NCBI RefSeq assembly: GCF_019084545.1
Contig: NZ_JAHREP010000015.1
Span: 1 to 64,000 of the forward strand
DNA: 64,000 nt
Direction: 5' to 3'
From: Marinobacterium ramblicola
GTDB taxonomy: Bacteria; Pseudomonadota; Gammaproteobacteria; Pseudomonadales; Balneatricaceae
In this document: one piece after another, positions 59,390 to 64,000 of the stretch
Position numbering within the stretch: the first letter of the stretch is position 1
Layout of the letters: each line of letters starts with the position of its first letter
Notes under the pieces: generated by a model
The model's database searches: none
What the model was told of the DNA's origin: nothing
The model's input: only the letters and a program-made list of their open reading frames with translations
Program-made: the position numbers and the translations under genes

Positions 59390-61009
59390 TCAATTGTTAA
59401 CGACTATATCGGTGTATTCAACAGCACTATATCGCTGGATGCGTGCCTGCACCTGGGTGTCCAGGCCGTAGATATCGGGGCGAAACTGCGCCTGCCCCTG
59501 ATCATCGATCCAGGCCGAGAGATAGACCATATACACCGGTACCGGTTCCGGCAGTGATCGAATGCGCGTTTTCTCCTGCGCCAGAGCATCGGCCAGCCAG
59601 TTCTGCATCTGCGGCTGTTCGAGCAGCAGGTACTGCACAAGGTTCTCAATGCCCTGGACACGCACACAGCCGGAACTGAACGGCCGCAGCGGCTCGTCGA
59701 ACAGGGATTGCGCCGGCGTATCGTGCAGGTAGATCGAAAACGGGTTATCCATACCGAACTTCATCCGTCCCAGCGCATTTTGCGGCCCTGGCGCCTGGAT
59801 CAAACGGATATGTCCCGGGTCGTTCCAGTCCACCTGCTCCGGCGCCACATTGAGCCACCGCCCCTCATCGTAACGCTGCACACGCACCCGGTTCTGTTCC
59901 AGCCAGCCAAGATCCTCCCGAATCTTGGGCAGCAGATCCTCGCGCATGATCCGACGCGGCACGGTCCAGTCCGGATTGACCGTCAGCCGGGTCAGGTCGG
60001 AACGAAAGGAGGGTGTAGGTCTGCGCGGTCGCCCGGTGATGGTGCGGGTATAGAACACAACCTGCCCAGCCTCCACCAGCTCAAGGAAATAACCGGCTGG
60101 GCTAACCAATATGTAGCGCTCACCCAGCTCACGAGGCATCCAGCGCCAGCGCTCGAGGTTGACACGAATCTGCTCCAGACGCTCGCTCATCGGTCGATTG
60201 AGCTCGGCCAGGGTTTTCGGCCCAAGCACACCATCCACCTCAAGCCCGTGCCGTATCTGGAAGCTCTGTAACGCTGCCACCAGGGGCTCATCGTACAGAT
60301 CGGGTGCCGTTGCCAAGGCAACAGGGTCGGGTTCGGCATCCCCCAGGCGCACCAGATAGCGACGCAGCAGCGGAACCACATCGGATTGCTCACCCGGCTT
60401 CAGGATCAGATTACCCGGCAATCGCGGCGGCGGCGTCTCACGGCTGATCAGCAGGTAGCGCTGATAGAGTTCCGTCAATGCTGTGTACTCAGGGGTTCGC
60501 GGCGCCAATTCCGCTACCACTCCGACCGGATCCCGCTCGGCCAGTGCACGCCGTGCCAGCGCCAAGGCATCGATCTGCGGCCGCGGCAGATGCCAGAGCC
60601 GCTGCTGCAGCGCAGCCTCCGGCTGCCCCTGCCCCATATCGGTAATCAGCCGCAACAAGGCATCGCTGAGCAACAGATCGCGCCGCGCCACTTCGGGCTC
60701 ATCGACCAGTCTGCGATCATAATAGCGCTCCGCTGGCAGACCTTGAGCCACGGCACTATCGATGGCACGCAGTAGCGAATCGATTAACGCCTGATCGGCA
60801 CCGCCATCAGCGCTATGCCAGAGGTAGGCCGAGGCAGAGGTTTCATACAGGGAGCCCAGCGCTGCCCAATTGGGGATCGGCTCGCCCCGCTGCAGTGGCA
60901 GGCTATCGGGCAGCAGTGGCAAAGGTGCAGCCCCCACCCCGCTAATGGACGACAGCGTTAAAAAAAGAGCGAGGAACGCCCTTTGGAGTACTCTTGCCAG
61001 CAGGGGCAT
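59390..61009 (-). CDS. ldtD: L,D-transpeptidase, YcbB/LdtD-like
   Basis: Forms 3-3 peptidoglycan cross-links in the periplasm. The 539-residue protein has a signal peptide (LARVLQRAFLALFLTLSSIS), a scaffold domain, a peptidoglycan-binding segment (LQSFQIRHGLEVDGVLGPKT) and the YkuD catalytic domain with nucleophile C448 in SSGCVRV and upstream IYLHDTPAQ. GGAGGG precedes the ATG. A 7-bp hairpin GGCCTGG/CCAGGCC lies at 61039-61056 in its leader. Confidence 0.92.
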   Translation of the reverse strand: MPLLARVLQRAFLALFLTLSSISGVGAAPLPLLPDSLPLQRGEPIPNWAALGSLYETSASAYLWHSADGGADQALIDSLLRAIDSAVAQGLPAERYYDRRLVDEPEVARRDLLLSDALLRLITDMGQGQPEAALQQRLWHLPRPQIDALALARRALAERDPVGVVAELAPRTPEYTALTELYQRYLLISRETPPPRLPGNLILKPGEQSDVVPLLRRYLVRLGDAEPDPVALATAPDLYDEPLVAALQSFQIRHGLEVDGVLGPKTLAELNRPMSERLEQIRVNLERWRWMPRELGERYILVSPAGYFLELVEAGQVVFYTRTITGRPRRPTPSFRSDLTRLTVNPDWTVPRRIMREDLLPKIREDLGWLEQNRVRVQRYDEGRWLNVAPEQVDWNDPGHIRLIQAPGPQNALGRMKFGMDNPFSIYLHDTPAQSLFDEPLRPFSSGCVRVQGIENLVQYLLLEQPQMQNWLADALAQEKTRIRSLPEPVPVYMVYLSAWIDDQGQAQFRPDIYGLDTQVQARIQRYSAVEYTDIVVNN

Positions 61010-61102
61010 GGTGACCTGCCCTCCCTTTCCTGAGTTCAGGCCTGGGGCTCCAGGCCCACTCCTTTACTATAGCCGTTTAACCGTTACACGGAAGTATGGG
61101 AA

Positions 61103-61468
61103 GGGGGCAAGACAGGGCAATCGCACTATCCCCTGGTTATGACAGGATTGTTCAGGTCGATGTGGTCGGGCCTGTCTGACACGCCGTAAACCCCTCCATG
61201 GGGGCTCCGCCGCGCCCTCCCTGGCGCGGAGGGTCAGCCAGACCCGACCATATCGCCCTTCGGAAAGTACGGTGCCCGCTTCATCTGTCGGCCGGCACCG
61301 TGCTTCAGAGGGGTGGCGGTACCGCTGCCGGGCGACCGTCTGCCGCCAAGGACGGCGGCAGTCGAGCGGTCAGGACGACGCAAAGCGCGTCGCACGGAAG
61401 TGGTACCACCGGCCCGGAATGGCACCAACGGTGATGACATAGTGCGATTGCCTTGGGGGGGCAAGACA
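61103..61468. mobile_element. palindrome-rich element with terminal inverted repeats, candidate MITE-like sequence
   Basis: GGCAATCGCACTAT (61116-61129) is repeated inverted at 61439-61452. Flanking these, GGGGGCAAGACA occurs directly at 61103-61114 and 61457-61468. The interior holds an 18-bp stem (61163-61180 with 61233-61250, 16 of 18 paired) enclosing two smaller hairpins, and two more strong stems (61269-61276/61294-61301 and 61340-61347/61354-61361). No convincing gene is present. This fills most of the 540-bp ldtD-parE gap. Mobility is inferred. Confidence 0.5.
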
Positions 61469-61549
61469 TATTCACCAACCCAGCCTGAATACCATAGCAT
61501 CCGCTCGGTACATACCGATCCATGCGCTCGACCCGGGAGACTAAAACCG

Positions 61550-63445
61550 CTAGATCACCTCGGCCAGATTGCCCTTGCTCTCCAGCCACTGCTTGCGATC
61601 ACCGGAGCGCTTCTTCGCCAGCAGCATATCCATGATCTCCATGGTGTCGTCGCCTTCGGCCAGCGTCAGCTGCACCAGACGACGGGTGTCCGGCGCCATG
61701 GTGGTTTCGCGCAGCTGCATCGGGTTCATCTCACCCAGACCCTTGAAGCGCTGCACGTTGATCCGGGCGTTGCGCCGTTCGGCGCGGATCCGCTCGACGA
61801 TACCCTGCTTCTCGTCGTCGTCCAGCGCGTAGTACACCTCCTTGCCGGCATCGATGCGGTACAGCGGCGGCATCGCCACGTAGACATGTCCGGCCGCCAC
61901 CAGCGGACGGAAGTGGCGCACGAACAGGGCGCAGAGCAGGGTGGCGATATGCAGACCGTCGGAGTCGGCATCGGCGAGGATGCAGATACGGTTGTAGCGC
62001 AGCCCGGCCAGATCCACCGAGCCGGGATCGACGCCGATCGCCACCGAGATATCGTGGATCTCCTGCGAGGCAAGGATCTCGCCCGACTCCACCTCCCAGG
62101 TGTTGAGGATCTTGCCGCGCAGCGGCATGATCGCCTGAAATTCACGCGAGCGCGCCTGCTTGGCCGAACCGCCGGCCGAGTCGCCCTCGACCAGGAACAG
62201 CTCGGACTGGCTCATATCGCCGCCGGAGCAGTCCGCCAGCTTGCCGGGCAGCGCCGGGCCCTGGGTCACCTTCTTGCGCACCACCTTCTTGTTGGAGCGC
62301 ATGCGGCGCTGGGCGTTGGCGATCACCAGGTCCGCGATCTTCTCCCCCTCCTCCACATGGCGGTTGAGCCAGAGCGAGAAGGCGTCCTTGACCGTGCCGG
62401 AGATGAACGCGGCGATCTGCCGTGACGACAGCCGCTCCTTGGTCTGACCGGCGAACTGCGGATCGCGCATCTTCGCCGAGAGGATGTAGCAGCAGCGATC
62501 CCAGATATCCTCCGGGCTCAACTTGACGCCGCGCGGCAGCAGGTTACGGATCTCGCAGAACTCGCGCATCGCATCGAGCAGCCCCGAGCGCAGACCGTTG
62601 ACGTGGGTACCGCCCTGGGCGGTAGGAATCAGGTTGACATAGCTCTCGCAGGTCAGCTCGCCGCCCTCGGACAGCCACTGCACCGCCCACTCGACCGCAT
62701 CCTCCTCGCCCTGCAGATGACCGGTAAACGGCTCAGCCGGCAGCGTCTCGTAGACCTGGGTATTGCCCTTGAGGTAGGCGACCAGGCCATCCTCGTAGTA
62801 CCACTCCTCGGACTCCTTCTTGACCCCGGAGGCATCGGTGAAGATCACCCGCAGACCGGGACAGAGCACCGCCTTGGCGCGCAGATTGTGCTTCAGCCGA
62901 CTGATGCTGAACTTGGGCGTATCGAAATACTTCGGATCGGGCAGGAAGCGCAGGGTGGTACCGGTGTTACGCTTGCCGCAACTGCCGACCACCTCCAGCT
63001 CGGACACCTTGTCGCCGTCGGCAAAGCCGATCCGGTAGACCTGGCCGTCGCGCTTGATCTCCACGTTGAGCAGTTTCGACAGCGCGTTGACCACAGACAC
63101 GCCAACCCCGTGCAGACCGCCGGAGTAAGTGTAGTTGTCGTTGTTGAACTTGCCGCCGGCGTGCAACCGGGTCAGGATCAGCTCGACCCCGCTGACCCGC
63201 TCCTCGGGGTGGATATCCACCGGCATGCCGCGGCCGTCGTCGCTGACCGACAGCGAGCCGTCGTCATGCAACGTCACCTCGATCTGCCGCGCATGGCCCG
63301 CCAGCGCCTCGTCCACGGAGTTGTCGATCACCTCCTGGGCGAGATGGTTGGGGCGGTCGGTTTCGGTGTACATGCCGGGGCGACGGCGCACCGGATCCAG
63401 ACCGCTGAGTACCTCGATCGCTTCGGCGTTGTATTGCTTCGACAT
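61550..63445 (-). CDS. parE: DNA topoisomerase IV subunit B
   Basis: ATPase subunit of topoisomerase IV, which decatenates daughter chromosomes. The 631-residue protein has the GHKL ATP site (EVIDNSVDEALAG and GRGMPVDIHPEE), a transducer domain and the TOPRIM domain with EGDSAGGSAKQAR and DADSDGLHIATL. Its length (about 630) and its place beside yqiA separate it from GyrB (about 800). Confidence 0.97.
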   Translation of the reverse strand: MSKQYNAEAIEVLSGLDPVRRRPGMYTETDRPNHLAQEVIDNSVDEALAGHARQIEVTLHDDGSLSVSDDGRGMPVDIHPEERVSGVELILTRLHAGGKFNNDNYTYSGGLHGVGVSVVNALSKLLNVEIKRDGQVYRIGFADGDKVSELEVVGSCGKRNTGTTLRFLPDPKYFDTPKFSISRLKHNLRAKAVLCPGLRVIFTDASGVKKESEEWYYEDGLVAYLKGNTQVYETLPAEPFTGHLQGEEDAVEWAVQWLSEGGELTCESYVNLIPTAQGGTHVNGLRSGLLDAMREFCEIRNLLPRGVKLSPEDIWDRCCYILSAKMRDPQFAGQTKERLSSRQIAAFISGTVKDAFSLWLNRHVEEGEKIADLVIANAQRRMRSNKKVVRKKVTQGPALPGKLADCSGGDMSQSELFLVEGDSAGGSAKQARSREFQAIMPLRGKILNTWEVESGEILASQEIHDISVAIGVDPGSVDLAGLRYNRICILADADSDGLHIATLLCALFVRHFRPLVAAGHVYVAMPPLYRIDAGKEVYYALDDDEKQGIVERIRAERRNARINVQRFKGLGEMNPMQLRETTMAPDTRRLVQLTLAEGDDTMEIMDMLLAKKRSGDRKQWLESKGNLAEVI

Positions 63446-63463
63446 CCGTCTTGTTTCCTGTCG

Positions 63464-64000
63464 TCAGTTGGCGCTCACCGGCAGCTCCACCGGCTCGGGC
63501 AGCTCGATGCGCCCGGCGGCAAACGCCTGAATAGCGGGTATCAATTGTTCAAACTGGTCAAAGCCGTGACTACCGCCCGGCTGAACGAACTGGACTACGC
63601 GGTCATACTTATCCACCGCTTCACGGTAATCCAGGGTTTCGTCGCCGGTCTGCACCAGCAGCAGGTAGCGCTCGGGGGCGGCTGGCTTGCCACAATCCAG
63701 CGCCAGCAACTGCTCCAGATGGCGCCGGGTCAACTGGTAGCGCTCGGCGGTGTAGAGGTTCTCGTTCTCGCCGAGCCACGCCTCCAGCAACCGATAGGGG
63801 TACACCGCCGGATTGATCAACACCGCCTTCAGCGGCTCTCCCCTGCGCACCGCCTGCTCGACCAGATAGCTGCTGTAGTAGCCGCCCAGCGAACTACCGA
63901 TCAGTACCGGACTGCGCCCCTGTGCCTTGAGCGGCTCGATCAACTGCTGCAGCTGCTCGATCGCCCGTGCCGGCCAATGCGACAGCTCGGGGCAGTAGAA
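63464..64000 (-). CDS. yqiA: YqiA-family esterase, 5' end cut by the window
   Basis: The last 179 codons of a small alpha/beta-hydrolase. The nucleophile serine is in IGSSLGGYYSS. INPAVYPYRLLEAWLG, ENENLYT and QTGDETLDYREAV closely match E. coli YqiA (193 residues), and the catalytic histidine is in GGSHGFDQFE. About 10-20 N-terminal residues lie beyond position 64000. An internal ATG at 63943 is not the start, because homology continues upstream. The parE-yqiA linkage is typical. Confidence 0.9.
   Translation of the reverse strand, partial: FYCPELSHWPARAIEQLQQLIEPLKAQGRSPVLIGSSLGGYYSSYLVEQAVRRGEPLKAVLINPAVYPYRLLEAWLGENENLYTAERYQLTRRHLEQLLALDCGKPAAPERYLLLVQTGDETLDYREAVDKYDRVVQFVQPGGSHGFDQFEQLIPAIQAFAAGRIELPEPVELPVSAN

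Noticed and set aside
61103-61468. Integron attC site or CRISPR array in the repeat-rich region.
   Set aside because: No RYYYAAC/GTTRRRY core pairs, and no regularly spaced direct repeats with unique spacers.
61198-61500. Short open frames on both strands in the palindromic region.
   Set aside because: They are made of inverted repeats, and the peptide sequences are low complexity (proline, arginine, glycine) without motifs.

Overview
The window is a chromosomal core region of a high-GC (about 60%) gammaproteobacterium. Gene order and sequence place it near Pseudomonas and the Oceanospirillales/Marinobacterium-type marine bacteria. Three linkages support this: tyrS next to an rRNA operon; dksA-gluQ-cbrX-cbrA-cbrB-pcnB-folK-panB-panC; and the secG-tRNA-rimP-nusA-infB-rbfA-truB-rpsO-pnp block with tpiA, glmM, folP, ftsH, greA and carAB nearby. 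Almost all of the DNA is ordinary housekeeping sequence. No prophage, CRISPR array or complete insertion sequence was seen. The genus is my inference.

Layout. Positions 1-300 hold the minus-strand leader of an rRNA operon that runs off the left edge, with boxA and two promoters, just downstream of tyrS. Then come an M23 peptidase and anmK (wall turnover), erpA, argC, a CLC chloride channel with CBS domains, thiE, hemL and a membrane protein. At 10.3-13.3 kb lie PBP1b and its likely lipoprotein activator LpoP, followed by an APH-AAA fusion kinase, a haem-type ABC permease/ATPase pair, a small Rieske protein and an aminotransferase. At 18.4-28.6 kb is the dksA-gluQ-cbrXAB-crcZ-pcnB-folK-panBC run. 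Next are a thiolase, a large secreted DUF6351-like protein, a two-domain PTPS/QueD-like protein, rsuA, rsmC and a YciC-like membrane protein. From 35.8 to 50.5 kb, all on the minus strand, lie pnp, rpsO, truB, rbfA, infB, nusA, rimP, tRNA-fMet, tRNA-Leu(GAG), secG, tpiA, glmM, folP and ftsH. An rlmE pseudogene sits where the rRNA methyltransferase should be. The window ends with yhbY, greA, carB, carA, a chemoreceptor, a YcbK/MepK-like protein, an LdtD-like L,D-transpeptidase, parE and a partial yqiA.

The most interesting system is a complete CbrA/CbrB-CrcZ carbon catabolite control module. The 580-bp gap between cbrB and pcnB has five TGTTAC/GTAACA half-sites, a near-perfect sigma-54 promoter, and a predicted RNA with four A-rich AAnAAnAA (Hfq/Crc-decoy) motifs, three of them in hairpin loops. 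A two-TM small protein (CbrX) overlaps the start of cbrA.

Other points worth a look are the clearly decayed rlmE gene; a roughly 340-bp densely palindromic element with 14-bp terminal inverted repeats and 12-bp flanking direct repeats between ldtD and parE; a terminator-like hairpin in the carA leader; an IscR-like operator at erpA; an N-terminal membrane segment on PcnB; and an initiator tRNA with a U1-U72 end mismatch.
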